Shown here one piece after another: positions 17,392 to 27,048 of a stretch of 64,000 bases of DNA. The position numbers and the translations under genes were made by a program. The stretch is taken from assembly GCA_036500765.1 (NCBI GenBank), contig DASYBM010000002.1:1-64000 (forward strand), given 5' to 3'. Position 1 is the first letter of the stretch. Each line of letters starts with the position of its first letter. The notes under the pieces are model-generated. The model was not told the origin of the DNA. It did no database searches and saw only the letters and a program-made list of their open reading frames with translations. The DNA is from Candidatus Sulfotelmatobacter sp. Lineage in GTDB: Bacteria > Acidobacteriota > Terriglobia > Terriglobales > Acidobacteriaceae.

Positions 17392-19546
17392 GCACTGAGG
17401 CTTGGCTGCCAACGCGGCCTTTGTCGTCTGCGATGCCGGAGAGTTGGTAGATCCAGGTGCAGATGGTGTCGCGCCAGACGATGGCTTCGGTGGCCTGGTA
17501 TTGCAGGCGAGCCAGGATGTCGCGATAACGCTCTTCGTCGATGTGGCCGCGGAGCGTCTGCCATTGCGTGATTTGATCGTGAGCTTGCGCTGCGCCGTCG
17601 TAGTGGGAATCGTAAATGTGCTGGATGACTGTCTTGCCTGAATGCAGCACGTGGGTGTAGGGCACGTGGTGGAAAAATAAAAGCAGATTGTCGGGGCAGT
17701 TCGCCAAAGATTCGTAGAGCGTTTGCACCTCGGGAGGATATTGGCCGATAAATCCGGTGCCGGTCGCGATGGTGCGATCCATGCCAATGCCCAGGTGGTC
17801 GGCGCGATGCCATTGTCCCCAGCCGTTTTGCTCGGACGATTCGGGGCCGGGATCGTAATGATTGCCGGTGATGTTGGTGAGCGTGCCTGCGCCCAGCGGG
17901 CCGGTATAACTCTCGTAAATGTGCCAGGAGTTGAGTTGCAGGGCGGTGATGGTTTTGAGAACGAGTGGGTCATCGCCGAAGGTGAGGCGGGTCCATTCGT
18001 CGACAATTTTTTCTGAGGTGAGGTTGGGATTCCAAGCGAGGCGGGCGAAGCCGTAGAGATTGGCCAGGGCCAGCGGACTGCCCAGCCAGTTGTCGTCCAT
18101 GCCGACATTGGCCACGCCGACGAAACCGCCAATAGGGCGGTGGAAGACGCGGCCTGCGACTAGATCTTTCACGGGCGACGGCGCGTTGTCTTGCTTTTCA
18201 CCCACGCGCATGTCGAAGTCAAGGACTTCTTTCCACATGGGAACGAGGAAGCAGAGGTGCCGCTGCTGGCCGGTGTATTCCTGCGTGATCTGCAACTCGA
18301 TGGCTTCGTTGTTGCGGTGCAGGCCGGCGAACAGCGGAGAAGCGGGTTCGCGTACCTGGAAGTCGATGGGGCCATTTTTGATTTGAATGATGACGTTGTC
18401 GTCGAACGCGCCGTCGAGCGGATGGAAATTATCGTAGGCAGCTTTGGCGCGATCGTTTTTCAGATCATGCCAGTCGAGGTGGTGGTTATAAACGAAGGCG
18501 CGATAAAAGACGATGCCGCCATGTGGCTTGAGGGCGCGGGCGATTACGTTGGCGGCATCGGCGGGAGTGCGGCTGTAGGTGGAGGGGCCGAGGCGGCCTT
18601 CGGAGTCGGCTTTGACTACGAAGCCGCCGAAGTCGGGAATGCGGCGGTAAATCTCATCCACTTTTTTGCGCCACCAGTCGGCGACGCGCGGATCGAGAGG
18701 ATCGAAGGTATCCAGACCGCCGATGACTTTGGGACTGCTGAGATCGACCGAGAGCGAAAGCTGAACGCCCCAGGGGCGGAAGACGTCGGCGATGCGGCTG
18801 ACTTGCGCGATGAAACTATCTTCGAGAATGCCGGGGGCGGCATTGACGTTATTGATGGTGCATCCGTTGATGCCGACGGAGGCGAGCAGGCGGGCGTATT
18901 GGCCGGCTCGGGTCAGATCGCTGCGAATATTTCCGTCGGCGAAGAAGATGGACGGACCGCCGTAGCCGCGTTCAATTCGGCCGTCTAAGTTGTCCCATTG
19001 GTTGACCCAGCGGATGGGGGCGTGGGGCTGCTGGACTTCGTCGAGGTGGGCGAGATTTTCGTCGCGGACTTGCTTACTCAACGCAATCTTGCTTAATAGT
19101 GCGAACACGCCGTAGAGGACGCCTCGGTCGTTCACGGCGGCGACGATCAGACACTCGCGCCCGTGAATCTTGGCGCGCTTCAGCCAGTAGCCGTCGGCTT
19201 GCAGGTCTGAAGGCGGGGACAGATTTGGGGCAAGCCTGGGCAGGTCTTTCAGCCTTGCCAGAACGATGACGTTCCCGGGAGACGAGCTGATGCGGGCTGG
19301 CTTGCCCAGCATTTGTGCAAGGCCTTGGATTAATTCCTGCTGCGCGTTCTTAAGCACGATGGAATCGCTTTGCACAAAAACGTTGGCGGGCAAGCTCTGG
19401 TAGGCCTGGGCGGCTTGTGGGGTCAACGGGGAGTAGCGCAGCCAGGCGTCGGTGTCGGTGGCCCATGTCGCAGGGACTAACGAACAGAGAAATCCTGTGA
19501 AGACGGCTAACCGCAGCGCGACCGCAATGGGCCGGAGTTTCGGCAT
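17387..19546 (-). CDS. GH67 alpha-glucuronidase
   Basis: About 719 residues from the ATG at 19546. The frame extends to 19957, but the extra 137 codons overlap the divergent gene and lack sense. A signal peptide follows the start (AVFTGFLCSLVPATWAT). GH67 enzymes remove 4-O-methylglucuronic acid from the non-reducing end of xylo-oligosaccharides. The expected catalytic residues are present: the acid in VVKADSEGRLG (near 312) and the Asp/Glu pair in KNGPIDFQVREP (near 394). The conserved phrases RWVNQWDNLDG, HHVPYTHVLHSGKTVIQ and WHRADHLGIGMDRT fit the family. It heads the minus-strand run GH67, LacI, xylulokinase. The call is secure. Confidence 0.93.
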   Translation of the reverse strand: MPKLRPIAVALRLAVFTGFLCSLVPATWATDTDAWLRYSPLTPQAAQAYQSLPANVFVQSDSIVLKNAQQELIQGLAQMLGKPARISSSPGNVIVLARLKDLPRLAPNLSPPSDLQADGYWLKRAKIHGRECLIVAAVNDRGVLYGVFALLSKIALSKQVRDENLAHLDEVQQPHAPIRWVNQWDNLDGRIERGYGGPSIFFADGNIRSDLTRAGQYARLLASVGINGCTINNVNAAPGILEDSFIAQVSRIADVFRPWGVQLSLSVDLSSPKVIGGLDTFDPLDPRVADWWRKKVDEIYRRIPDFGGFVVKADSEGRLGPSTYSRTPADAANVIARALKPHGGIVFYRAFVYNHHLDWHDLKNDRAKAAYDNFHPLDGAFDDNVIIQIKNGPIDFQVREPASPLFAGLHRNNEAIELQITQEYTGQQRHLCFLVPMWKEVLDFDMRVGEKQDNAPSPVKDLVAGRVFHRPIGGFVGVANVGMDDNWLGSPLALANLYGFARLAWNPNLTSEKIVDEWTRLTFGDDPLVLKTITALQLNSWHIYESYTGPLGAGTLTNITGNHYDPGPESSEQNGWGQWHRADHLGIGMDRTIATGTGFIGQYPPEVQTLYESLANCPDNLLLFFHHVPYTHVLHSGKTVIQHIYDSHYDGAAQAHDQITQWQTLRGHIDEERYRDILARLQYQATEAIVWRDTICTWIYQLSGIADDKGRVGSQASVH

Positions 19547-19648
19547 GGCACGGGAAGATTTGTTGAGTATAAGAGATAGACACTGAGCAGGTCGTAAAAC
19601 GAGTTGATTTTTGGGCGCAGGAGGCCTAACATTCGCGGCGGAGGGCCC

Positions 19649-20047
19649 ATGATGGCTGCTTCCAATCCTACCCGTACTTGTCTCCTTAAAATTGCTGCGG
19701 TAGCGTTTCTGGCCATGAGCGCTTTTGCTCAGGCGCCGCCTAAATATGATCCCGCCACGGAAACCACGGTAAAGGGCGCGGTCGAACAATTGAAACTGGT
19801 GCCGCCTTCGGGCCCGAAACCTATTGCTTATGTGGTGCTGAAGAGCGGCGCGGATTCGCTCGACGTATTTCTTTGCCCGAAGAAATTTCTCGACGACATG
19901 GGAATCGCCTTCAAAGATGGCGAGGAGATCGAGGTGACGGGATCCAAAGTTAAGCAACTAGGAGCCGATCTTATCCTGACGCGCGAGTTGCAAAAAGGGG
20001 GCGAGACGCTGACATTTCGCTTCAAGGACGGCAAGCCGGCCTGGTAA
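19649..20047 (+). CDS. Small exported OB-fold-like protein
   Basis: About 132 residues. The paired ATGATG at 19649 follows a CGGAGG ribosome site, and a signal peptide starts there (KIAAVAFLAMSAFAQ). The mature part (TTVKGAVEQLKLVPP, YVVLKSGADSLDVFL, GEEIEVTGSKVKQLGADLIL) has the strand pattern of small periplasmic OB-fold proteins. In these a VKG-type first strand and an EVTGS strand recur. No enzyme motif is seen. It is divergent from GH67 and precedes the ABC-F gene. Function unknown; ligand or metal binding is a guess. Confidence 0.8.
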   Translation: MMAASNPTRTCLLKIAAVAFLAMSAFAQAPPKYDPATETTVKGAVEQLKLVPPSGPKPIAYVVLKSGADSLDVFLCPKKFLDDMGIAFKDGEEIEVTGSKVKQLGADLILTRELQKGGETLTFRFKDGKPAW

Positions 20048-20184
20048 CGCGCGTTTTTTTGTTTGCTGGCGTAGATCCCACCAATTCCGATCATCCATTC
20101 TTTGTGTTCTCCGTGCTGCGTGCATCGCGGCCCGGTTCCGCTTCCTGATAATCTCAAGATAGATTTCAGGAGACCGCACACTCA

Positions 20185-22005
20185 TTGCCGCCGCTGATTA
20201 ATGTTCGCAGTATTTCGAAGGCTTTTGGAGCCGACCCACTCTTTCAGAACGTCTCGTTCACGGTTTCCGAGGGAGACCGGATCGGGCTGATCGGGCCGAA
20301 CGGGTCGGGCAAATCTACGCTGCTGCGCATTCTCGCGGGCACCGAAGAGACGGATGATGGGGAGATCGCCGTCCGCAAACGCATTCGGATGAGTTATGTG
20401 GAGCAAGAGTCGGAGTTCCGGCCTGGCGAGACGGTACGCGCGGGGGTCGACGCTGCGTTGAAAAATTCCGCGGTGCCGGAGTCGGAGCGGGGCACGCGTT
20501 TTGCCGAGACGCTGGGACGCGCGGGCTTTGCGGACCTGGACGCCGAGGCATCCGAACTTTCAGGGGGCTGGCAGAAGCGGCTGGCGATTGTGCAAGCGCT
20601 GGTGCAGGGGCCCGATATTCTACTTCTGGATGAACCCACGAATCATCTCGACCTGGCGGGAATCGAGTGGCTCGAGGAAGTGCTGGAGCAGGCAGGGTTC
20701 GCCTGTGTGGTGATCAGTCACGACCGGTATTTTCTGGAAAACGTGGCGACCGAGATGGCGGAGCTGAGCCGGATTTATCCGGACGGGCTCCTGCGGGTGA
20801 AGGGACGCTACAGCGTATTTCTGGAAAAGAAAGAAGAATTCCTGCACGCGCAGTCGAAGCGGCAGGAAGCGCTGGAAAATTTGGTTCATTCAGAGATCGA
20901 ATGGCTGCGGCGCGGGGCGAAGGCGCGCACCAGAAAATCGAAGGCGCGTATCGACAAGGCGGGCGAGTTGATGGAAGAACTCGCGAACCTGAACACGCGC
21001 AGCCGCAGCGGCACGGCGCAGATCGATTTTTCGGCGACCGATCGCAAGACGAAGCGGCTGATCGAGTTGCAAGATGTCGCGTACGAAATTGGCGGGCGGC
21101 GGCTGTTTCAGGGATTGAACTTTATCATTTCGGCTGGGCTGCGGGTTGGGCTGGTCGGGCCGAATGGCAGTGGGAAGACGACTTTACTTCGCTTGTTGCG
21201 CGGAGAGGTGGCGGCGACCGTTGGTGAGATTCGGCGCGCGGAGAAATTGCGCATCGTTTATTTCGATCAGCGGCGGGAGCTTGATCCCAATGTTACTCTG
21301 CGGCGGGCGCTGGCGCCGGAGGGCGATTCGGTGATTTATCAGGATCGCGTTACGCACGTCGCTTCGTGGGCGGCCAAATTTTTATTCAAGAGCGAGCAGT
21401 TGAATCAGCCCGTGGAGCGGCTATCGGGAGGGGAGCGGGCGCGGGTGCTGATCGCGCAGTTGATGCTGCAACCTGCCGACGTCTTGCTGCTGGATGAGCC
21501 GACGAACGATCTCGACATTCCGACGCTGGAAATTCTGGAGGAGAGCTTACTCGAGTTTCGCGGGTCGCTGGTGCTGGTGACGCACGATCGCTACATGCTC
21601 GATCGCGTGTCGACGATCGTGCTTGGACTGGATGGCCAAGGCGGCGCCGAGCGCTTTGCCGACTATTCGCAGTGGGAGACGTGGCAGGCGCAGCGCATGC
21701 AGGCTGCGCAGGCTGGCGATCGGACAACGGCGCGCGCGGCGACTGCGGGAATCACTTCATCGCAAACTGCGACAACATCGGCGAAAAAGAAACTTTCCTA
21801 TTTGGAGGCGCGGGAATACACCACAATCGAGCAGCGCGTTGCCGACGCGGAATTGGTGTTGGAATCCAAGCGCGCGGCCGCCGAGGATCCGGCGATTGCC
21901 AGCGATGCGGAGCGGTTGATGAGCGCTCACAAGGAACTCGAAGAAGCGCAGTCGGAAGTGGATGGGCTTTACGCGCGCTGGGCGGAATTGGAGAAGAAGC
22001 AGTAG
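20185..22005 (+). CDS. ABC-F family ATPase (Uup-like)
   Basis: 606 residues with two ABC ATPase domains and no membrane segments, so it is an ABC-F ribosome-associated factor rather than a transporter. Both Walker A motifs (GPNGSGKST and GPNGSGKTT), both signature motifs (LSGGWQKR and LSGGERAR) and both Walker B motifs (LLLDEPTNHLD and LLLDEPTNDLD) are intact. The arginine-rich linker between the domains (LRRGAKARTRKSKARIDKA) and the C-terminal coiled coil (about residues 545-606) match Uup. The start is the TTG at 20185, supported by AGGAGA eleven bases upstream. It likely acts in translation or replication-associated quality control. Confidence 0.9.
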   Translation: MPPLINVRSISKAFGADPLFQNVSFTVSEGDRIGLIGPNGSGKSTLLRILAGTEETDDGEIAVRKRIRMSYVEQESEFRPGETVRAGVDAALKNSAVPESERGTRFAETLGRAGFADLDAEASELSGGWQKRLAIVQALVQGPDILLLDEPTNHLDLAGIEWLEEVLEQAGFACVVISHDRYFLENVATEMAELSRIYPDGLLRVKGRYSVFLEKKEEFLHAQSKRQEALENLVHSEIEWLRRGAKARTRKSKARIDKAGELMEELANLNTRSRSGTAQIDFSATDRKTKRLIELQDVAYEIGGRRLFQGLNFIISAGLRVGLVGPNGSGKTTLLRLLRGEVAATVGEIRRAEKLRIVYFDQRRELDPNVTLRRALAPEGDSVIYQDRVTHVASWAAKFLFKSEQLNQPVERLSGGERARVLIAQLMLQPADVLLLDEPTNDLDIPTLEILEESLLEFRGSLVLVTHDRYMLDRVSTIVLGLDGQGGAERFADYSQWETWQAQRMQAAQAGDRTTARAATAGITSSQTATTSAKKKLSYLEAREYTTIEQRVADAELVLESKRAAAEDPAIASDAERLMSAHKELEEAQSEVDGLYARWAELEKKQ

Positions 22006-22049
22006 ACGACGATCATCCGAAGCCCTTCCAGGATGCCGCCGATGCTACC

Positions 22050-22076
22050 GAGATCCCTCACTACGCCTGATGAGAC
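22050..22076 (+). repeat. Intergenic repeat R1, short remnant
   Basis: GAGATCCCTCACTACGCCTG followed by ATGAGAC resembles the start of the shortened R1 copy at 17311. It sits between the convergent ABC-F and YkgJ-like genes. Confidence 0.4.
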
Positions 22077-22116
22077 ATCGTGTCGCGGTTATGCGCTTCT
22101 CGTTCCGTGATCGATG

Positions 22117-22767
22117 TCAATGCGCCAGGCAGAAAGCGATGATCGTATTGCCGCGAGCGCCTGTGCTTTTTCCCAGTTCGGAGAGCAGGCGCGATTCCAG
22201 GTCATCGGGATCGGGCTTCATTTCGCAGGCGGCGATTTCTTCGGGAGACGCGCCTTGAAAGCAGAGTTCGCAGACACCGAGACCACTTTCGCCTTGAGCG
22301 TCTTCGCCAGGAGCTTCTGAGCGCACAGGCGGCCCGAAGACACGGCAAGTCATCGGCCGCGATTCGTAGAGTTCACAATATCCCGTCTGGGGATCGAGCG
22401 CCGGGCAAGGCTCGTCGTTGGCGAAGTCGGCGAACTGTTCCTCGGCCTCTTCGCCTTCGCATAACGTGCCGCTGACGGAATCGCCGGGAAACTCGGGCGA
22501 CAGCCGGGCTACCGATTCGCGAGCACGCTGGCGCACTTGCGCTGCGCGCTCGGGCGCGCGCGCTTCAAGATCGGCGAGGCCTTGCCGCAGACGGAGCGCA
22601 TCGAGCTGATTGATGGGAAACGCTCCGATGCAGCATTGCGTGCATCCGGGGCGGCAGACGAGCCAGTGGCCGCTTTTCCGGGTGACGTCGACTAAGGCAG
22701 AGTCCACGATCTGAATCAGCCTCTGATCTCTTTTTCGAACTCCGCGGGATGGATAACGGCTCTGCAT
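22117..22767 (-). CDS. YkgJ-family cysteine-cluster protein
   Basis: About 216 residues from the ATG at 22767. The longer frame (22941) overlaps the FdhE coding end and is not used. The Cys cluster CRPGCTQCC near residue 40, a second group CPALDPQTGYCELYESRPMTCR and a later CELCF pattern fit the zinc/iron-cluster family (YkgJ, UPF0153). The biochemical role of this family is poorly known. It starts 17 bases after FdhE and is almost certainly co-transcribed with it. A formate dehydrogenase-related maturation role is therefore possible but not shown. Confidence 0.85.
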   Translation of the reverse strand: MQSRYPSRGVRKRDQRLIQIVDSALVDVTRKSGHWLVCRPGCTQCCIGAFPINQLDALRLRQGLADLEARAPERAAQVRQRARESVARLSPEFPGDSVSGTLCEGEEAEEQFADFANDEPCPALDPQTGYCELYESRPMTCRVFGPPVRSEAPGEDAQGESGLGVCELCFQGASPEEIAACEMKPDPDDLESRLLSELGKSTGARGNTIIAFCLAH

Positions 22768-22784
22768 ATCCGAGGATAGCGCAT

Positions 22785-23579
22785 TTAGAGCCCGAGCAAA
22801 TTGACTCTCAGCTTGGCATAGCCGCGTTCGCGAGCCCATAGGTCGAGGGGAGCGGAGGCGAGTTCGTCGACCACCGGTTCGGCGCGTCCGTTTTTCGTCA
22901 GGTCGATGCTCTTGGTGTAGGTTTTGCAGGAGTCGCAGCATTCGACGCGAATGTAGTCGAAATCGTCGGCGGTGAAGACCGCAAGCTTTTTGTCATTTTC
23001 TTCGCCGCAACCTGGGCAGACAATGCGGCGGAATTCCCATTCGGCGAGGCAGAAGGTACAGACCATCGATCGCGCGCCGCCGTCGCCCATCTGGCGCAAT
23101 ACGCCGAAGCCGGGCTTGCGATTGCAGAACGGGCAGAGAGCGTACGAGGTCGAACGCGGGCGCAGAGCAGCGTGGGAGCGGAGCAACTCGGCGTAGGGCT
23201 GGAGAAAAGCCTGGGCCAGTAAATCCTGAGCGTCGGCCGGAGCGTAGGCTGCCCATACTGATTGTAATAATTCCGCGCAGAACTGTGGGCCACGGCTGCG
23301 CAGTTCGCGACTCACCTCGGCCAACAGCTTCGGTCCGTACGCTTCCGCCATGAACACGAACGAATCGAACCGGGAGCTGAGTTCGAAGAGCTCCGCTGGC
23401 GTGAGGTCGCGGTCTATCGAAGAGATCGGCGGCTGAAGCACGACGCGGAGTTCGCGATTGAGTTCCTCCTGGAAACGTGCGATGCGGATGTAAAATCCGA
23501 GAATTTCTGCCGCGAAGGCGTGCGGGCTGGCAAGTTCCTGCGCGCGCTGGATGCGCCGCTGCCAGGGGGATTTCGTCAT
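22785..23579 (-). CDS. fdhE: Formate dehydrogenase accessory protein FdhE
   Basis: 264 residues. The C-terminal half carries the rubredoxin-like CxxC pairs of FdhE: CPFCNRKPGFG, CTFCLAEWEF, CPGCGEEN and CCDSCKTYTKSID. The N-terminal half is helical. FdhE binds iron and assists assembly of respiratory formate dehydrogenase in the cytoplasm. The formate dehydrogenase-N operon begins 3.5 kb away at 27049 on the other strand, which supports the assignment. The YkgJ-like gene follows directly. Confidence 0.9.
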   Translation of the reverse strand: MTKSPWQRRIQRAQELASPHAFAAEILGFYIRIARFQEELNRELRVVLQPPISSIDRDLTPAELFELSSRFDSFVFMAEAYGPKLLAEVSRELRSRGPQFCAELLQSVWAAYAPADAQDLLAQAFLQPYAELLRSHAALRPRSTSYALCPFCNRKPGFGVLRQMGDGGARSMVCTFCLAEWEFRRIVCPGCGEENDKKLAVFTADDFDYIRVECCDSCKTYTKSIDLTKNGRAEPVVDELASAPLDLWARERGYAKLRVNLLGL

Positions 23580-23692
23580 CTAGCAATTATCGGCGGCGAT
23601 CCTACGATCGGCAAGCTTGCATGCTTCTCGATCGACGATTACAGTAGCTTTGCTTCATTCCCATTTCTCGACTCCCGGGAAGCAGGTGGCGC

Positions 23693-25531
23693 ATGTCCGG
23701 AACTGCAGGCGCATCCACTTCGCATGAGAAATTAGCCTCGTCACCGCCGCCAAGCGGCGGAAGTCTTCCCCCTATTCTGATGTTCCTGGTTACGGCGGCC
23801 GTCGTGATCATGGCCTGGAGGGGCGCTACACCCGCCACGCCGTGGGCGCAGGGTTACGATCCCTTCGGGCGCTGGTGGCTGTCGGCGATTTGCGCAGCAC
23901 TGCCCGTGGTGGTACTGCTCACGACTCTGGCGATTTTTCGTGTGAAGGCGCATTATGCCGCTTTTCTTGGACTCGTGACCGCCCTCGTAGTTGCCGCTGG
24001 GCTGTTCCACATGCCGATCAAAGTGGCGAGCATCACCGCCATCTACGGAGCGCTGTACGGATTGTTCCCCATCGGCTGGATCATTCTCAATGTCATTTTC
24101 CTGTACCGCATGACGCTGGCGACCGGGCGATTCAAAGTCTTGCAGCAGAGCATGACCGGCATCACGCAGGACACGCGGCTGCAACTGCTGCTGATCGCAT
24201 TTTCGTTTGGCGCGTTTTTTGAAGGCGCTTCGGGATTCGGAACGCCGGTAGCCGTGACAGCTGCGCTTCTGATCGGCCTCGGCTTCAGACCGTTGCAGGC
24301 TTCCGGGTTGTCGCTGATCGCCAATACCGCCCCGGTGGCGTACGGCGCGCTGGCCACTCCGATTGTGGCTTTGGCCGCAGTCACCGGGTACAGCGAGTTT
24401 GCGCTGGGAGCACAAGTTGGCCGCATTCTTCCATTTTTCTCGATGCTGGTGCCGTTCTGGTTGATATGGGCATACGCGGGTTTTAAGGGGATGAAAGAGA
24501 TCTGGCCGGCCATTGCGGTTGCGGGCGCGGCCTTCGCCCTTCCGCAGTACCTGGTCTCGAACTATCACGGGCCATGGCTGACCGACATTATTGCAGCGAT
24601 GTGTTCGATGCTGTGCTTGATTCTGTTTCTAAAAATCTGGCAGCCTGCGCGGATCTGGGGACATGAGGGCCACCAAGGGGAACAGCGTGCTGCGCGCGGT
24701 GCGCACGGGTATAGCCGCAGTGAGGTGGTGCGCGCGTGGCTGCCATGGCTGGTTCTGAGCATTACGGTTTTCTGTTGGGGAACATACACCGGCAAGAAAA
24801 TTATGAACACGCCGGAGAAAGTATTTCCTTTCATGAGCGGGTGGTCGACGCCACCGAGTAAGATGACCAACCCTCAGATTCCTGTGACCGGGCTCAACAA
24901 GATGGTGCAGCGGGTGCCTCCGGTCGTGGCCAAGCCTACGGCCGAGGCGGCGATATTCGGCCTGAACTGGTTGTCGGCGACGGGCTCGGGAATTCTGATT
25001 GCCGCGATAATTTCCGGCTTCATTATGGGATTGTCGCTTCCGCGGATGGTCGCGATGTGGTGCCAAACGGTGTGGCACGTGCGCTTCTCGATGATCACCA
25101 TCGCGGTGATGATGTCGCTCGGCATTATCACGCGGTACTCGGGCGTGGACGCCACGATGGGCCTGGCCTTCGCGCGGACGGGGCATCTTTATCCGTTCTT
25201 CGGAACCTTGCTGGGATGGTTGGGCGTGGCGCTGACCGGCTCCGACACTGCGTCGAACGTGCTGTTTGGCAGCTTACAGAAAATATCGGCACAGCAGATC
25301 GGCATTTCGCCCGTGCTGATGGCGTCGGCGAACAGCGCGGGCGGCGTGATGGGGAAGATGATTGACGCCCAGAGCATTGTCGTCGCCAGCACTGCGACCG
25401 AATGGTATGGGCACGAGGGCGACATACTGCGCTACGTGTTCTGGCATAGCATTGCGCTGGCTTGCCTGGTGGGCGTGCTTGTATTTCTCGAGGCGTACGT
25501 GGCGCCGTTTACGCGGCTGGTAGTGCAGTGA
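23693..25531 (+). CDS. lldP: L-lactate permease (LctP/LldP family)
   Basis: 612 residues with about a dozen hydrophobic segments spread over the whole protein. Family phrases are visible: FGAFFEGASGFGTPVAVTAA near residue 165, NTAPVAYGALATPI, GVALTGSDTASNVLFGSLQ and ANSAGGVMGKMIDAQSIVVA. It is an inner membrane symporter for lactate (or glycolate) with protons. The insert at about 325-345 (WGHEGHQGEQRAARGAHGYS) looks like low-complexity cytoplasmic loop. It is followed by a hairpin (25537-25566) and then a convergent gene. Nearby formate dehydrogenase suggests use of fermentation products as electron donors. Confidence 0.92.
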   Translation: MSGTAGASTSHEKLASSPPPSGGSLPPILMFLVTAAVVIMAWRGATPATPWAQGYDPFGRWWLSAICAALPVVVLLTTLAIFRVKAHYAAFLGLVTALVVAAGLFHMPIKVASITAIYGALYGLFPIGWIILNVIFLYRMTLATGRFKVLQQSMTGITQDTRLQLLLIAFSFGAFFEGASGFGTPVAVTAALLIGLGFRPLQASGLSLIANTAPVAYGALATPIVALAAVTGYSEFALGAQVGRILPFFSMLVPFWLIWAYAGFKGMKEIWPAIAVAGAAFALPQYLVSNYHGPWLTDIIAAMCSMLCLILFLKIWQPARIWGHEGHQGEQRAARGAHGYSRSEVVRAWLPWLVLSITVFCWGTYTGKKIMNTPEKVFPFMSGWSTPPSKMTNPQIPVTGLNKMVQRVPPVVAKPTAEAAIFGLNWLSATGSGILIAAIISGFIMGLSLPRMVAMWCQTVWHVRFSMITIAVMMSLGIITRYSGVDATMGLAFARTGHLYPFFGTLLGWLGVALTGSDTASNVLFGSLQKISAQQIGISPVLMASANSAGGVMGKMIDAQSIVVASTATEWYGHEGDILRYVFWHSIALACLVGVLVFLEAYVAPFTRLVVQ

Positions 25532-25536
25532 GTTAC

Positions 25537-25566
25537 GCGGGAGTCGCAGTTGCGCACAACTCCCGC
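25537..25566 (+). terminator. Hairpin terminator after lactate permease
   Basis: GCGGGAGT (25537-25544) pairs perfectly with ACTCCCGC (25559-25566), followed by TTTCC. It lies six bases past the permease stop and between convergent genes. Confidence 0.6.
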
Positions 25567-25588
25567 TTTCCTTACGGGAACTAGATTG

Positions 25589-26709
25589 TCAGATTGCTGC
25601 TATGCCGTTGAGCGCCGCATCCGCGGAAAGCCCACCGGCATTGCCAAGATTGGTGAGGCTGCCATCGGAATTGATGCCGAAGGTGTCGATCGTGCCGGTT
25701 CCGGCGTCGAGAGTGTAGAGATATTTGCCGTCGGCGGTGATGGCAATGTCAAGGTTAGTGCTGCCAGAGGGCAGCGTGCCCACAACCGTCCCGGGCAGCG
25801 CAGTTAAGGAGCCACTAGCGCCGATGGAGAATCCGGAGATGGTCGAGGTGCCTGAGTTCGAGGTATAGACGAAATGACCGTCAGGAGTAACTACGTTCCA
25901 GCACGTGGCAGCACCGAGCGTAGGCACGCTCGCGCTGATGGCGGAGAGAGTTCCGCTGGGCGCGAGCGCGTAGGACGAAATGGCCGACGCATTCGTGGCA
26001 CCAGCGGGGCCAGTTTCAGCAGCCAGTACCGCTCCATTGGGAGCGAAGACGACCGAGAACACTCCAGGGCCGGCGCTTGGGTTCACAACGATGGAAGCGA
26101 GCCTGCCGTCGGTCTGCACATGGAAGGCATCGATTACATTCGTGACTTTTTCCGTCACCAGCAAGGATTCGCCATCCGGGCTGAACGCCAACGAAGACGC
26201 TCCGGAACTGGCAGTGGACAAATAAGCGATGGAGTCTGGTATCTGCGTGAGACCATTCGCATCCAAGCGGAAACCAACGACATTGCTGGTACCTCCGGCG
26301 TTTACCACGTAGACCAGCTTTCCGTGTTGCGCGACCGCAACCGGCTCGCTGCCGCCCGAAGGAGTCTTTCCAACCAGAGAGAGGGTTGGTCCAACTACGC
26401 GAAAAACCGAAATGTCCCCGCTGCCGGCGTTGACGGCCAATAAGTGAAAGCGATCCTGGGTGAGAGTGAGCGAACCCTGGGATGCCAACGGATCGGTCAG
26501 GCCTCCGCTGCCACGGCCGCCGGTGGAGAAGCTGTGACGTCCGTGCAATGAGCCGTCGGCAGCGCGTTTGTAAGCGATTACTTCATTATTGTCAGCGGAG
26601 TTCGTCATCGCGAAGCGCCGCTGCTGCCAGTTTGAGCGTTGCTGCGTGCCGGCAATCCTACGGCGATTGCCAGCATCATGAGGAATAGGGTGCGAGTTGT
26701 CGTGGTCAT
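25589..26709 (-). pseudogene. Lactonase-type beta-propeller gene, split by a frameshift
   Basis: The start at 26709 has an excellent AGGAGAG site and encodes a clean signal peptide (TTTTRTLFLMMLAIAVGLPARSNAQ). That frame stops near 26605. The mature protein continues in another frame from about 26617, first readable as RFAMTNSADNNEVIAYKR, and runs to 25589. Adding one base in GGCGCTTCGCG would join them as GA-FAMTNSADNNEV. The body contains repeated propeller blades (SLTLTQDRFHLLAVNAGSGDISVFR, FSPDGESLLVTE, VTPDGHFVYTSN) as in YVTN/6-phosphogluconolactonase-like proteins. It may be a true mutation or a sequence error. If it is real, only an unexported fragment from the internal ATG at 26608 could be made. 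Confidence 0.75.
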
Positions 26710-27048
26710 TTCTCTCTCCTGGTCGATGGATGACGCAGAAATACCAAGGGGACGGCCACGGCGGACGGGGTTCGCCCCAGGGTGCATTGCGCACAGCATG
26801 GGAGGTGCGAGCGGCGGGAAAGTTTCAGGTTTCGGGAAAAAATCGAATCCGATTCGGAAGCTCCGGCTTCTTCCGGATTGACTACCCCCGCGGCGCAGGA
26901 ATATAGTCTCCGGCATCGGGCGGATACAGACCCTGGCCGTCGGGCGTAGAAAGCACAACGGTCGCAACCTTCAACCTTTGTTCTACATCTTAGAGTTTCT
27001 CCGGGTCCGCGTGGCTCGATTCGCAGGCGGCAGATTCGCTGGAGGCTT
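26710..27048. other. Intergenic region with a long hairpin
   Basis: This space holds divergent control signals for the propeller gene and the formate dehydrogenase operon. AATCCG (26846-26851) and CGGATT (26874-26879) bracket an inner stem GAAGC/GCTTC (26857-26861 and 26866-26870). Just before it lies CGAATC-C-GATTCG (26844-26856). Either could be a regulator site. A GGAGG ribosome site precedes the formate dehydrogenase start. Confidence 0.4.

Noticed and set aside
16777-18132. 451-codon open frame across LacI and GH67
   Set aside because: The Ser/Thr/Pro-rich text without motifs overlaps two well-supported genes on the same strand.
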